This document shows, piece by piece, positions 39,060 through 56,433 of a stretch of DNA of 64,000 nucleotides (its first letter is position 1; each line of letters begins with the position of its first letter). The position numbers and the translations under genes were made by a program. Under the pieces are notes generated by a model, which saw only the letters and a list, made by a program, of their open reading frames with translations, ran no database searches and was not told the origin of the DNA. Source of the stretch: Baylisascaris procyonis (taxonomy: Eukaryota > Nematoda > Chromadorea > Rhabditida > Ascarididae); assembly GCA_037389465.1 (NCBI GenBank), contig JAZARR010000152.1, positions 1,554,001 to 1,618,000 on the forward strand, read 5' to 3'.

Positions 39060-40491
39060 TATTTATTTATTTATTTATATTTATATTTTTATTTATTTAT
39101 TTATATTTATATTCATATTTATATTTGTATTTATATAAGCAATAAATAAACTCACATAAACGCAGCAGTTGCAATTTCCGTATCCGAAGTAGATGCAACC
39201 GCAGAAACGGCTTCATGCAACACAGACGGAAGCACCGTCAACGTGAGGAGGAAACCATCACGACGTAGATCACGAATATCGAGCACAAGTCGCGTCGACA
39301 CGGACGCTCCTGATGGATCCTGCAGCAATTAAAAACATCCTGTAAGGACACAGGTACATAAGACCAAAGCAAATCATAATACCAGTCGTGAGGGTAACCG
39401 TAACGGCAATCAGAACCGGAGCAACCAGTGACCATATGGAGATGAGTTAAATATAGTCTTGATGCCAATTGAGTTGAAAATAGCCAGCAATCCCCGACCG
39501 GAGACCCCGTTTCTGACGTCACCAGGATCGGATACGTCTTAGGCCTAATTCATAAAAGCACCATCTACGAGGCGAATGACAGCAATAAAAAATATACTTC
39601 CTATGTATTTATATTGATGGGAAAATGCTCATTTAGTTTAATTCAGTATGACCAATTGCTTGGGATGAAAAAGAATCACTGCTCTGCATCGTTTTGCCAA
39701 CGTATATACATCTTTCTCTCTAAGGATTGAAAGTCTTATATCCTCTAAATGAGGTCCTTAAATTATATGAGTGCCCAACATTGAAATTTCCTATGCCATT
39801 GATACTCTTGTTTGTTTTCTACTAGCGAAGTGACGACGTTTGAAGGCGCAATCGTCCGTCGTGCAAATACATGGAGGCGCAAATGTCTACTAAGCGAGTT
39901 TCCCGACAAGCAAGCGCTGGTGCAATCATCAATATGTAAAGAATAAGAAGAATTATTGGCTGCCTATCTGCTCTAGTGTTGTCTTGCCCAACTTTCTCAC
40001 TATGATTCCCGGGTATCTTTGCTCCGCTTGGCCCATATCCTATGGTGGATCAAAAGGTTCTATACGCTATTACCTTCTCGGGCAAGGTAAGTTATATGAA
40101 GGGCAAAATATTATGGGTAAGAATTAATTAGAATTAACGGATACTGCCTGGGAAAAATATATGCTATACGATATATGCAAAAAAAAAAACATACAAAATT
40201 ATGAAATGAAACAAAACCAGAGGTGTTGCTGACGACATATTGCATTTTATGGTATTCCATCCAAATACCATTTGCGTTTACCCTATGCCATACCTTCCTT
40301 ATATTTCAAAGTTTATTCAAAAAGTTAGAATCAATCGAATAGCTTACCTGTATATTGCATTGAATCGTTAAAAATGGAGTTAACAGTTCAGCGAATGTAA
40401 GACCACTTTTTGCGGTCGAATTCTCGACGGCATCTGAAGCCAGAACGGCAATCAACGGACCAAAATGACGCTTGATTAGATCTTCAAGCAT
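23406..40491 (-). CDS. TRAPPC8 (trafficking protein particle complex subunit 8), complete
   Basis: TRAPPC8 belongs to the TRAPPIII tethering complex, which activates Rab1 at the early secretory pathway and in autophagosome formation. Twenty minus-strand exons give a continuous 1327-residue frame (human: 1435): 40348-40491, 39156-39319, 37814-37955, 35253-35374, 34871-35072, 34323-34642, 33930-34080, 33559-33665, 32898-33003, 32502-32699, 31606-31884, 30976-31095, 30366-30506, 29862-30041, 29038-29387, 28612-28761, 27579-27781, 26451-26717, 24389-24614, 23406-23817. All are GT-AG and in phase. Diagnostic segments: LTFAELLTPF; EHELLRTYVACVFA; PKWLLPNILKYYVLVDDVS; NCHLLRINS; RRGISKSL-VRKWFGA; DQAWLYYAGALEMAAI; MAFHYILAGHRFYKAGQ; GPRLNTTKKQ; YGADHRL; VLWKASVV. 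The C-terminal half matches the family's beta-rich repeats. The donor of exon 18 was chosen at 26450/26451 because only that phase joins exon 19. Weakest calls are the donors of exons 3, 8 and 17 (GTTAGC, GTTGGT, GTTCGT). Introns hold the 24.7-26.4 kb array and a GC-rich block. Confidence 0.95.
24708..26420 (+). repeat. Higher-order minisatellite in TRAPPC8 intron 18
   Basis: Three related subunits: a (38 bp, CTCTCTGCCAGCCATTACCT then TCCCGATCCACCTATTAC), b (38 bp, ending AGTCTAGCTGTTAC) and c (32 bp, CTTAGCCATTACCTCCCCGA then TCTACCTGTCAC). They are arranged as a-b-c (108 bp) and a-a-b-c (146 bp) blocks. Internal copies are nearly identical and both edges decay. It occupies most of the intron between the coding exons at 26451-26717 and 24389-24614 and stops about 30 bp from the exon 18 donor. 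Confidence 0.97.
38110..38400. mobile_element. GC-rich block in TRAPPC8 intron 2, possible foreign or mobile fragment
   Basis: About 290 bp with clearly higher GC than the surroundings (runs such as GGGCGGGGTGGGTCGGCTGA) lie inside an AT-rich intron. A minus-strand frame at 38127-38348 (73 codons) contains phrases such as RAAERVPIVIEGTTVNWL and ends PNGPESH. I do not recognise a domain. The composition suggests a decayed insertion, but I see no terminal repeats or target-site duplication. Confidence 0.25.
39018..39136 (+). repeat. (AT)n followed by (ATTT)n microsatellite
   Basis: About 19 AT dinucleotides (39018-39055) run into a TTTATTTATATTTAT-type stretch up to 39136, just before TRAPPC8 exon 2 in transcript terms (on its 3' side). 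Confidence 0.9.
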
Positions 40492-40509
40492 TCGAAAATC
40501 ACTTCCAAC

Positions 40510-40519
40510 CTAGAAGATG
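40510..40519 (-). promoter_or_regulatory. Likely trans-splice acceptor of TRAPPC8
   Basis: The minus strand reads CATCTTCTAG with its AG at 40510-40511, 18 nt before the ATG. An in-frame TAG at the same place closes the frame upstream, which supports the chosen start codon. Confidence 0.5.
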
Positions 40520-42063
40520 CCCGGTGGCGTACTTCCGCAAGCTAATAAAAAATATATATATATCAACGATCACTTTACGTTCCAAGCGAAACGAGTGCGC
40601 ACCTATGACGTTGCGCTACTCAATTCTATTGACTCTATGCCACAAATTGTAACAGTCGATAGGAGACATAGCGTGATGGTTATTTCCGCCTCGGCTGACC
40701 GCCGCCCATGCCATTTGCGCCAAAAGAGTTGTGCAGAGACCATGCGTTGGCGAGGAGTTTTAAAATTTTTTAAAACTGGTGTTTCGAAGCAGGATTTTAG
40801 ATGGTGAGAGGAGAGAGAGAAGGTGAAGGGGAGAGGAGGAGGAGGAGGAGTCAAACCATTTGCAAAAATCGGTTAAATCAAAGCCATAACATTGGAAAAA
40901 CGACGAAGCGGAAGCTTAGAGATGGAGGGGGTTATAAACGAGGAAATACGGTAAATTAAACTTGTTTTGGTAGGCCGCTAAACAATTTGTAATGAACGAT
41001 TAGTGTGGTGCACTTCGTGCGTTCTTCGAGAAAAACATTGTGAAAGCAGTTTTTAAAGGTGTGCTGAATAGCATCCTATGATATTTTTATTTGAAGTGAT
41101 TCTATGTTGCGAGATGCAAGAATCTCCTGGGCTAATTTGAGTGGCGCAAATGTCCAAAAGCGCAAATGTCTTGAGCCGCTAATCTGAACACGTTAAAGCG
41201 CATCTGAAAAGAGGTAATACTTCCTAAGCAAAAATTTTTCACATTATACCATCAAAATGTATGAGAAACCCCTCTTCCTTCAAAAAAAAAATCGTTTGCA
41301 AAAATTTTTTCAAAAAATTTGTTTTTTTTAAACAATTCATTAATATCGCTTGAGGTAAAATTGTGGTACCTAATTATAGAACCCCTCCCCCCACCCCCCA
41401 CCCCCACCACGATATTTCATTTGCAATCATTGAAATGTCATCGTGTACAGCTCTATTTTGTTTTTTATTACAAAAAACTAATAAAGGCTTTTCCAAAATT
41501 CTCATCGAAACGGGTGTTGACGCGTGCTGAGTAATACCTTTACAGGTGTAATACAGGTGTAAAAATATTTAAATGCTGAGTAATATAGTAATATTACTAT
41601 GTTTTGCGTTCAGCATTCAAAACTTCCATATCTAAGTTTTATTCAACGAATTATCAATTGTTTTTAATTTTAATTTTAATTTAATTTCATTGAATTTTAT
41701 TGTTTATTTACTTACATATTCGATGAATTTTTAATTAACTAACGGAAAAAAATTCATTGAGATCGGAAAATTGTTTATTACATTGCTTCGTTTAGTTTGC
41801 ATTACTTTTTACCTATATTATAATGAATTACAAATATTTTCTATCATAAATATTGATCAATTTATATTAATTTTATATTTTATATTAATATTCTACAAGA
41901 TTTTTTGCTCTTTTTTTTTGATAGCTGCTTTATTTGTATTTAAATATTATCGATCATTATTTAATGCTGTACTGTAATTTATTTTACTTATGGTAAATAA
42001 AGCTTTACAACAATAACAGTAATAATAATGGCAGCAATAATAGTAACAATCATAAACGACAAT
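40520..42063. other. Upstream flank of TRAPPC8
   Basis: No supported gene. The nearest 250 bp are of moderate GC and contain CATTTGCGCC (40712-40721), and the inverse GGCGCAAATG at 41143-41152. A GAG/GGA-rich stretch lies at 40805-40850. From 41540 on it is very AT-rich and grades through (CAA/TAA)-type sequence (42008-42060) into the 28-bp array. Confidence 0.6.
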
Positions 42064-45000
42064 AGCCAACAACAACAACAACAACCGACACCAACCGACA
42101 ACCGACAACAACATAACAATAAGCGACAACCGACAACAACACAACAATAAGCGACAACCGACAACAACACAACGATAAGCGACAACCAACAACAACACAA
42201 CAATAAGCGACAACCGACAACAACACAACAATAAGCGACAACCGACAACAACACAACAATAAGCGACAACCGACAACAACACAACAATAAGCGACAACCG
42301 ACAACAACACAACAATAAGCGACAACCAACAACAACACAACAATAAGCGACAACCGACAACAACACAACAATAAGCGACAACCGACAACAACACAACAAT
42401 AAGCGACAACCGACAACAACACAACAATAAGCGACAACCAACAACAACACAACAATAAGCGACAACCAACAACAACACAACAATAAGCGACAACCGACAA
42501 CAACACAACGATAAGCGACAACCAACAACAACACAACAATAAGCGACAACCGACAACAACACAACAATAAGCGACAACCAACAACAACACAACAATAAGC
42601 GACAACCAACAACAACACAACAATAAGCGACAACCGACAACAACACAACAATAAGCGACAACCAACAACAACACAACAATAAGCGACAACCAACAACAAC
42701 ACAACAATAAGCGACAACCAACAACAACACAACAATAAGCGACAACCGACAACAACACAACAATAAGCGACAACCGACAACAACACAACAATAAGCGACA
42801 ACCGACAACAACACAACAATAAGCGACAACCGACAACAACACAACAATAAGCGACAACCAACAACAACACAACAATAAGCGACAACCGACAACAACACAA
42901 CAATAAGCGACAACCAACAACAACACAACAATAAGCGACAACCAACAACAACACAACAATAAGCGACAACCAACAACAACAACAATAAGCGACAACCGAC
43001 AACAACACAACAATAAGCGACAACCAACAACAACACAACAATAAGCGACAACCGACAAGAACACAACAATGAGCGACAACCGACAACAACACAACAATAA
43101 GCGACAACCGACAACAACACAACAATAAGCGACAACCGACAACAACACAACGATAAGCGACAACCAACAACAACACAACAATAAGCGACAACCGACAACA
43201 ACACAACAATAAGCGACAACCGACAACAACACAACAATAAGCGACAACCAACAACAACACAACAATAAGCGACAACCGACAACAACACAACAATAAGCGA
43301 CAACCAACAACAACACAACAATAAGCGACAACCAACAACAACACAACAATAAGCGACAACCGACAACAACACAACAATAAGCGACAACCGACAACAACAC
43401 AACAATAAGCGACAACCAACAACAACACAACAATAAGCGACAACCAACAACAACACAACAATAAGCGACAACCGACAACAACACAACAATAAGCGACAAC
43501 CGACAACAACACAACGATAAGCGACAACCGACAACAACACAACAATAAGCGACAACCAACAACAACACAACAATAAGCGACAACCGACAACAACACAACA
43601 ATAAGCGACAACCAACAACAACACAACAATAAGCGACAACCAACAACAACACAACAATAAGCGACAACCGACAAAAACACAACAATAAGCGACAACCAAC
43701 AACAACACAACAATAAGCGACAACCGACAACAACACAACAATAAGCGACAACCGACAACAACACAACAATAAGCGACAACCGACAACAACACAACAATAA
43801 GCGACAACCGACAACAACACAACAATAAGCGACAACCGACAACAACACAACAATAAGCGACAACCGACAACAACACAACAATAAGCGACAACCGACAACA
43901 ACACAACAATAAGCGACAACCGACAACAACACAACAATAAGCGACAACCGACAACAACACAACAATAAGCGACAACCGACAACAACACAACAATAAGCGA
44001 CAACCGACAACAACACAACAATAAGCGACAACCGACAACAACACAACAATAAGCGACAACCAACAACAACACAACAATAAGCGACAACCGACAACAACAC
44101 AACAATAAGCGACAACCGACAACAACACAACAATAAGCGACAACCGACAACAACACAACAATAAGCGACAACCGACAACAACACAACAATAAGCGACAAC
44201 CAACAACAACACAACAATAAGCGACAACCGACAACAACACAACAATAAGCGACAACCAACAACAACACAACAATAAGCGACAACCGACAACAACACAACA
44301 ATAAGCGACAACCAACAACAACACAACAATAAGCGACAACCAACAACAACACAACAATAAGCGACAACCGACAACAACACAACGATAAGCGACAACCAAC
44401 AACAACACAACAATAAGCGACAACCGACAACAACACAACAATAAGCGACAACCGACAACAACACAACAATAAGCGACAACCAACAACAACACAACAATAA
44501 GCGACAACCGACAACAACACAACAATAAGCGACAACCAACAACAACACAACAATAAGCGACAACCGACAACAACACATTAATAAGCGACAACCAACAACA
44601 ACACAACAATAAGCGACAACCGACAACAACACAACAATAAGCGACAACCAACAACAACACAACGATAAGCGACAACCAACAACAACACAACAATAAGCGA
44701 CAACCAACAACAACACAACAATAAGCGACAACCAACAACAACACAACAATAAGCGACAACCGACAACAACACAACAATAAGCGACAACCAACAACAACAC
44801 AACAATAAGCGACAACCAACAACAACACAACAATAAGCGACAACCGACAACAACACAACAATAAGCGACAACCGACAACAACACAACGATAAGCGACAAC
44901 CAACAACGACACAACAATAAGCGACAACCGACAACAACACAACAATAAGCGACAACCGACAACAACACAACAATAAGCGACAACCAACAACAACACAACA

Positions 45001-47092
45001 ATAAGCGACAACCGACAACGACACAACAATAAGCGACAACCAACAACAACACAACAATAAGCGACAACCGACAACAACACAACAATAAGCGACAACCAAC
45101 AACAACACAACAATAAGCGACAACCAACAACAACACAACAATAAGCGACAACCGACAACAACACAACAATAAGCGACAACCGACAACAACACAACGATAA
45201 GCGACAACCAACAACAACACAACAATAAGCGACAACCAACAACAACACAACAATAAGCGACAACCGACAACGACACAACAATAAGCGACAACCAACAACA
45301 ACACAACAATAAGCGACAACCGACAACAACACAACAATAAGCGACAACCAACAACAACACAACAATAAGCGACAACCAACAACAACACAACAATAAGCGA
45401 CAACCGACAACAACACAACAATAAGCGACAACCGACAACAACACAACGATAAGCGACAACCAACAACAACACAACAATAAGCGACAACCGACAACAACAC
45501 AACAATAAGCGACAACCAACAACAACACAACAATAAGCGACAACCGACAACAACACAACAATAAGCGACAACCAACAACAACACAACAATAAGCGACAAC
45601 CAACAACAACACAACAATAAGCGACAACCAACAACAACACAACAATAAGCGACAACCGACAACAACACAACGATAAGCGACAACCAACAACAACACAACA
45701 ATAAGCGACAACCGACAACAACACAACGATAAGCGACAACCGACAACAACACAACAATAAGCGACAACCGACAACAACACAACAATAAGCGACAACCGAC
45801 AACAACACAACAATAAGCGACAACCAACAACAACACAACAATAAGCGACAACCAACAACAACACAACAATAAGCGACAACCAACAACAACACAACAATAA
45901 GCGACAACCGACAACAACACAACAATAAGCGACAACCGACAACAACACAACAATAAGCGAAAACCGACAACAACACAACAATAAGCGACAACCGACAACA
46001 ACACAACAATAAGCGACAACCGACAACAACACAACAATAAGCGACAACCGACAACAACACAACAATAAGCGACAACCGACAACAACACAACAATAAGCGA
46101 CAACCGACAACAACACAACAATAAGCGACAACCGACAACAACACAACAATAAGCGAAAACCGACAACAACACAACAATAAGCGACAACCGACAACAACAC
46201 AACAATAAGCGACAACCGACAACAACACAACAATAAGCGACAACCGACAACAACACAACAATAAGCGACAACCGACAACAACGCAACAATAAGCGACAAC
46301 CGACAACAACACAACAATAAGCGACAACCGACAACAACACAACAATAAGCGACAACCGACAACAACACAACAATAAGCGACAACCGACAACAACACAACA
46401 ATAAGCGACAACCGACAACAACACAACAATAAGCGACAACCGACAACAACACAACAATAAGCGACAACCGACAACAACACAACAATAAGCGACAACCGAC
46501 AACAACACAACAATAAGCGACAACCGACAACAACACAACAATAAGCGACAACCGACAACAACACAACAATAAGCGACAACCGACAACAACACAACAATAA
46601 GCGACAACCGACAACAACACAACAATAAGCGACAACCGACAACAACACAACAATAAGCGACAACCGACAACAACACAACAATAAGCGACAACCGACAACA
46701 ACACAACAATAAGCGACAACCGACAACAACACAACAATAAGCGAAAACCGACAACAACACAACAATAAGCGACAACCGACAACAACACAACAATAAGCGA
46801 CAACCGACAACAACACAACAATAAGCGACAACCGACAACAACACAACAATAAGCGACAACCGACAACAACACAACAATAAGCGACAACCGACAACAACAC
46901 AACAATAAGCGACAACCGACAACAACACAACAATAAGCGACAATCGACAACAACACAACAATAAGCGACAACCGACAACAACACAACAATAAGCGACAAC
47001 CGACAACAACACAACAATAAGCGACAACCAACAACAACACAACAATAAGCGACAACCGACAACAACACAACAATAAGCGACAACCAACAACA
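42064..47092 (+). repeat. ~5-kb satellite array of a 28-bp unit, about 180 copies
   Basis: The unit is ACAACAATAAGCGACAACCG plus ACAACAAC, repeated head to tail. The main variants are CCGAC versus CCAAC, plus occasional CGATAAG for CAATAAG. The plus strand is almost free of T except in AATAAG, so the strands are strongly skewed. Because 28 is not a multiple of 3, every frame cycles through the same 28-residue peptide on the minus strand (LSLIVVLLSVVAYCCVVVGC then RLLLCCCR). One frame is broken by a single-base variant at 44578-44580. The resulting open frames of 846-1706 codons are not supported as genes. The left edge derives from CAA-rich DNA. Confidence 0.97.
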
Positions 47093-48350
47093 ACGATAAT
47101 ATCAACATTAATCTGCACTCAGTGTTGATGCCATTGATTGCCTACCCGTCAGGTTACCTGTAAGGGAAAGGGACTATTGCATTATAGTGAACACTTGCTT
47201 TGCTCATTGCCTTACACTATATTTATTTATTTTGTATATAAATATAATTTTTTTAACGAATTACTTATGCAGTAAAGTAAGCATATCATTCATCGATACA
47301 CATGCACCGTGGCAGCATTCAAGTACAGTATGGTTAGCTCATAAACGGTGAGGAGCGACTCCGGAATTCGGCTCCGCTTGGAATTCAATGCTATTTGCAA
47401 CCTCAAAACAAATAATGCACTTTATTTATTGCTTCAACTCTCAATGAATACCTCGTTGGTCTCGAATATTCCAACGAAATCAAGATCCCATCTAGGTTTG
47501 GCCATGAAATCCATGCAACTTGGATATAAGCTTATCCTCAAAAAAAAAAAAAAAACAAAAAACTTTATGCACCGATCCTTGCAAAACGATTCGGATATCC
47601 GCATGAAATTTCCACCGACCGAATCGATTCAATCCACCAGCCGAATCGATTCAATCCGCCGCCGCTTTTCATTCAGCAGTCGGCTTAATCTGTCTGCGAT
47701 CAATCGACGACAATCGTCGATTCAGAAAGAATCGGCCAGGTTGTTGATTTGACTGATATTGTGGGATATCAGTGATGATCATCGTTCCGACGAGGGATAA
47801 TATCAAAATCCCGCTGCTAAATATCACTTTATATCTCCCAATATCCATTGCTATATAGTATTTATCTTGCATATAAATGTTGTATTGTTGTTGTTGCAAT
47901 CGTCATTGTTATTATCTCAGACAATCAACGATCCATTCCAGGGGATAATTAAACAAAATTTAAGATTCAGATTAGTTTTTAATATTTCACTTTATTTCTC
48001 ATTTCCTTAGGGAAATTACCCTGCCAATCAGTGGAACGCATTCAAATCTTCAACGACTATGGAATTTTCGGCCTTTCTGCTTAATCTCACTTTAAAGACC
48101 AAGAGGGGACTGGGATGCGGGGCTGGGAGTGGGGGGAACGGGTTGACGGATGGGGGAGGGGAGAATCGGATTTCCAATTTTCTTTTAAATCCCCTCTCTC
48201 GGATTTAAAAAGCCATACTGTTATTATGGTGATAAGTCAAAGTCTTAATAATTTTTTCCTCTCTTTTGACTAAAATTGAATTAAAAAAAAAATTTTTTTT
48301 TTGGAAAATCATGCAAAGTTAGGTCTTTCCAAGGTATTTATAGTCTTTCA
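47093..48350. other. Spacer between the 28-bp array and the membrane-protein gene
   Basis: It probably contains the 3' UTR of the minus-strand gene ending at 48351 (a candidate AATAAA lies at 47991-47996). It has a short tandem repeat with GAATCGATTC palindromes at 47610-47670. I see no coding exon. Confidence 0.55.
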
Positions 48351-50009
48351 TCATTTCATTGCTTCAATACTTCTCGTTTTCGAATCCCCAGTCGAATTCC
48401 GAATCTGAGTGTTATCGTCAACTCGTTGTGATGGATTTCCAATTCGTGATGTGTCCTCGGTCTCAGATGATTTTGTCTCTATTTTACTTCCTTTCTCTGT
48501 ATTTTCCTTTGATGTGGTTTTCATTTCTTCTTTTCGTGGTAAATACTTTTTAATTCCTGCAATAATATTCTCTCATTTAAGGTGAATATTTGAAATTTCA
48601 AATTTTACAGTCAAACTTTCAATTCTCTGATAGAAAAATTGCATACTTTTGGGCGCAAATATTATCGTTTATAAAAATAAGATGAAGGGGATTCGAAAGG
48701 TAAGAATAATCGTCATTTCTTGTCCCTCGTTCTTCCTTCTTTACAGGTCTTTCGGCTTCATTGAGGCAAAATTTAGTGAATTTTTTTGAAAAAAAAGATT
48801 ATTTAAGGAGATATAAATTAACAAGAAGATATTAAACAAGGTCTTTCATTTTATAAATTCCCTCTTGGCAATTCGATTTTCTTTTTTAATTTCAGGTTCC
48901 TACCAACTTCCGCTTGAGGGATGACTACCCTATGAACTCAACAACCTGTCTCTTTCTTCCTTCTCCATCCATCCATCACCTCAGGTAGATCTCACAATGT
49001 AGCTGCAGCGATAAGAATAGAAGATCGGTTGAAATGCTTTCAAGGTGCTTGAAGTTATCTAAAAGGAAGTGAAATAGAATTGATTAAACGTTTTCTGTCC
49101 ACATCCTTCAGAAGTTGATCCCAAGGATATCAGGTCTTTATTGCTATCAGAAGGATTTGTGAACTCTCCAAGATCGCCTTGGTATAAGTTATTGCTAAAT
49201 GAAACAAAGGACATCCACAGGACGAGAGTCTTCAACTTTAAAGAATGATATTTTTCGCAGTCGAAAAATCTCAGGATGCAATCCAGACATTTTTCCGTTT
49301 TATACAGTATCACAATCTTCTATGGAATACGGTCATCGGTGTAGTAACATAACCGCCACAGTCACATGTCGCAATCTTATTCATCCCTACCGCAAAATGA
49401 AAGAAGAAAAAGAGGTCAGATGAGGTTGGACTGGGAGGAGGGAGGCAAGGAAAAAAGGTCGGATGGGGAAGGATTGGAGGGATGGAGATAAGGAAAAATA
49501 TTCCCACATCATCAAAAAAGTGATATCATGTTTTCCGGCACATCCTAAATAAAACAAAATTTTAATAATTACCTACCGTAACGGATGAAGATTACGATAT
49601 TTAAGCCGACGATCGTAATTGTTAGAGTTATAATAGTAACAAAAATGCTAATTAATAGCATAGGGTTCCCGAAAATCTCTTCTATTATCGAAGTATAGAA
49701 GGTTTTTTTACTAAACGCTCGATAGATTTCCTTCCAATAGTTGAGTGGAATATCGCTATCGCAAACGGATGAAAACATCCGCTTATATATATCCAACCGG
49801 CTTTGATATATCTACAACCAACAACTACACACCGACATTATCAAAGATGTTTTAATAAACCTGTACGAATACGATCGGTCGATTTATCACATAAAACAAG
49901 CCAAGATAAAAGCTCCTTAATTATGCAAAATTGCATAGAGCCCCATATGGTAGGAGCATATCTACAGGCTAATTCAATTGGAATTCGACAATATTTATTT
50001 GAAAAATAC
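48351..50009 (-). CDS. Unrecognised single-pass membrane protein, C-terminal part
   Basis: I do not recognise the family. Three minus-strand exons are seen: about 49861-50009, about 49577-49811 and 48351-48556 (TGA at 48351-48353). The first follows a good acceptor (TTTTTCTCAG) and reads IELACRYAPTIWGSMQF, then IIKELLSWLVLCDKSTDRI. The second contains SDIPLNYWKEIYRAF, then IIEEIFGNPM and a hydrophobic helix (LLISIFVTIITLTITIVGLN, about 25 residues) followed by FIRYG. The third, joined in phase 1 through a GTAGGT donor and TTATTGCAG acceptor, is a charged 67-residue tail (KKYLPRKEEMKTT to SIEAMK). This predicts a C-terminal cytoplasmic tail after one helix. The splice between the first two exons does not keep phase with any consensus pair I can find, so that junction is unresolved, and upstream exons were not found. 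Exons 2-3 are the more certain part. Confidence 0.55.
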
Positions 50010-51421
50010 TGAGAAAAATTATATTTTATAAATAAAATTAAACTTAAATTTAAAAAAAAAGATGTAATATATATAAAGATGGTTCCAAACTTATCCATTA
50101 TTAATAAATCGTTGTGCTGGTAACGATGATAAGCGACATATGAATACAAATGAATGATCTTTTCTGAATTATATTTTTTTCGTGGATTACAATTTTATTT
50201 ATGAAAGATGATTTGAATATCTTATCAGAAATTTATTTGAGATTCAACATATTTCATTCTTTTTTTACAAATTTTTGAAATTTATTATTTTTTGAAGAGC
50301 TTTTTCTAATCGGAAATTGAAAATTGAAACTAACGGGAAATTATTATTCACAAACAAACAACCTTATAATTTCCCATGTCTATAGATTTAGTAAATTGTG
50401 CTCATTTAAGGCTACTAAATTATAAAGATAAAGGCCTCAATTTTTATTTAATGGAAAAATTTTTATATAAGGGGATAATTAGTCAACTAGAATTAGTGTA
50501 TAAGTTTGTCTACCCTAATATATAGGGGATTTAAAGTTTTTACTTAACGAAATCCTTCATGGACTTTAGAATCTTCCTGCTTATTAACAAAGGGTACTAT
50601 GATCTATGTAGATCTTATTTCTTCATAATAAGACCGATTTTACGATATATACAAAGATTTGTTGATTAACACTTCTTAATATTACATTAGCAGCGATGCA
50701 ATATTGACTAACATTTATTTATTTAATTTTATTTTGTTTTTGCCCTAGGATGTCTATGTTTTAGTTTTATCATTTTATTATGGTACTTATATTAGTATTT
50801 CTTAGTCAAAATCTTTTAATGAACGTCAAATATTATTGATTTTGTTGCGATAGGTCTAACATTAAATGTAGATCATAAAAATATTGCTCTACGCGGGATA
50901 TTACTGTAAGGTCGTTACTGTCGACATTGGCACTTATGTTTATCGATCGCTAATCACTATTACCCATCGCGTCGATAATGCATCGTTTTGCATTTATAAT
51001 TTAAACGAAGTGAATTTTTAGCTTAGTGTTTTATATGTATCTAATGTTACACAAAATTTTTGACTTCTTTTATTTTACTTTCAATTTTTTCGATTTAGAT
51101 TATTTTAATAAGGTTGCCTTTTGGTTTCCATTATTTAGCACTATATGTTATATCACATTTCGATGACATTTATTGTTATGTATACTATTATTTATCTCTA
51201 AAACTATTAGAATTCAGTTTCATATAATACTATAAACTTTAGGGTAGTTATATCTTAGTAACTAGATACTTCTATATGCCTAATGGTGTGTTTTGCATAG
51301 GAGATTTAATTAGTTATTATTGTTATACGTCTTTAACGCATATTAGCGCTTAATGCCGTATTATTGTTTCCACTCGCGTAACTCTTACCCGTGGCCGTTT
51401 AGCTAAAAGCTTTTCTTATAG
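50010..51421. other. AT-rich DNA between divergent genes
   Basis: I expect the 5' exons of the minus-strand membrane-protein gene here, but none could be supported. A candidate acceptor (ATAATTCAG on the minus strand near 50166) is followed by YVAYHRYQHNDLL in one frame with no clear donor. The rest is AT-rich without features. Confidence 0.4.
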
Positions 51422-51517
51422 GAGCAACAAATGAAGTACGATGGTAACATGAGCTTGAGGTCAATCTCAGAAGTGATTTCTTTGGAAATATGGAAGAAAA
51501 TGGACAATGACGATGAG
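51422..51517 (+). CDS. Likely first coding exon of an unidentified plus-strand gene
   Basis: A good acceptor (TTTTCTTATAG) is followed nine bases later by ATG at 51431 and 29 codons, MKYDGNMSLRSISEVISLEI then WKKMDNDDE, closing at a consensus donor GAG|GTAAGT in phase 0. The short leader resembles the trans-spliced genes in this window. I do not know the product. If joined to the exon starting at 56429 it would stop after two more codons. If joined in phase 0 to the exon around 60611 it would lengthen the acidic protein there, across a 9-kb intron. Neither can be decided from DNA alone. Confidence 0.4.
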
Positions 51518-51671
51518 GTAAGTGCTTTTATTTTGCAAATTTTTTATTTATTATGCTTTTTTTTTGATATATATTTTACATATAAATTTCTTTTTCCATT
51601 TTTTTTCTTTTCTACTTCTCTTTTTTCTACTTGCAATTAAGTTATCTATATAGCTTATTATACTAACAGAG

Positions 51672-56418
<4,747 letters not shown>

Positions 56419-56428
56419 TTTGTTTCAG
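56419..56428 (+). promoter_or_regulatory. Likely trans-splice acceptor of the small membrane-protein gene
   Basis: TTTGTTTCAG ends at 56428, only five bases before the ATG at 56434. It matches the nematode 3' splice-site consensus closely. Confidence 0.55.
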
Positions 56429-56433
56429 GCTGA

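Noticed and set aside
40517..40854. Overlapping ORFs of 96 and 83 codons upstream of TRAPPC8
   Set aside because: They lie in the presumed promoter and overlap on opposite strands. Neither resembles a known protein.
41947..47118. Four overlapping minus-strand ORFs of 846-1706 codons
   Set aside because: They are translations of the 28-bp satellite in all three frames. The peptide is the same in each and has no domain or splice context.
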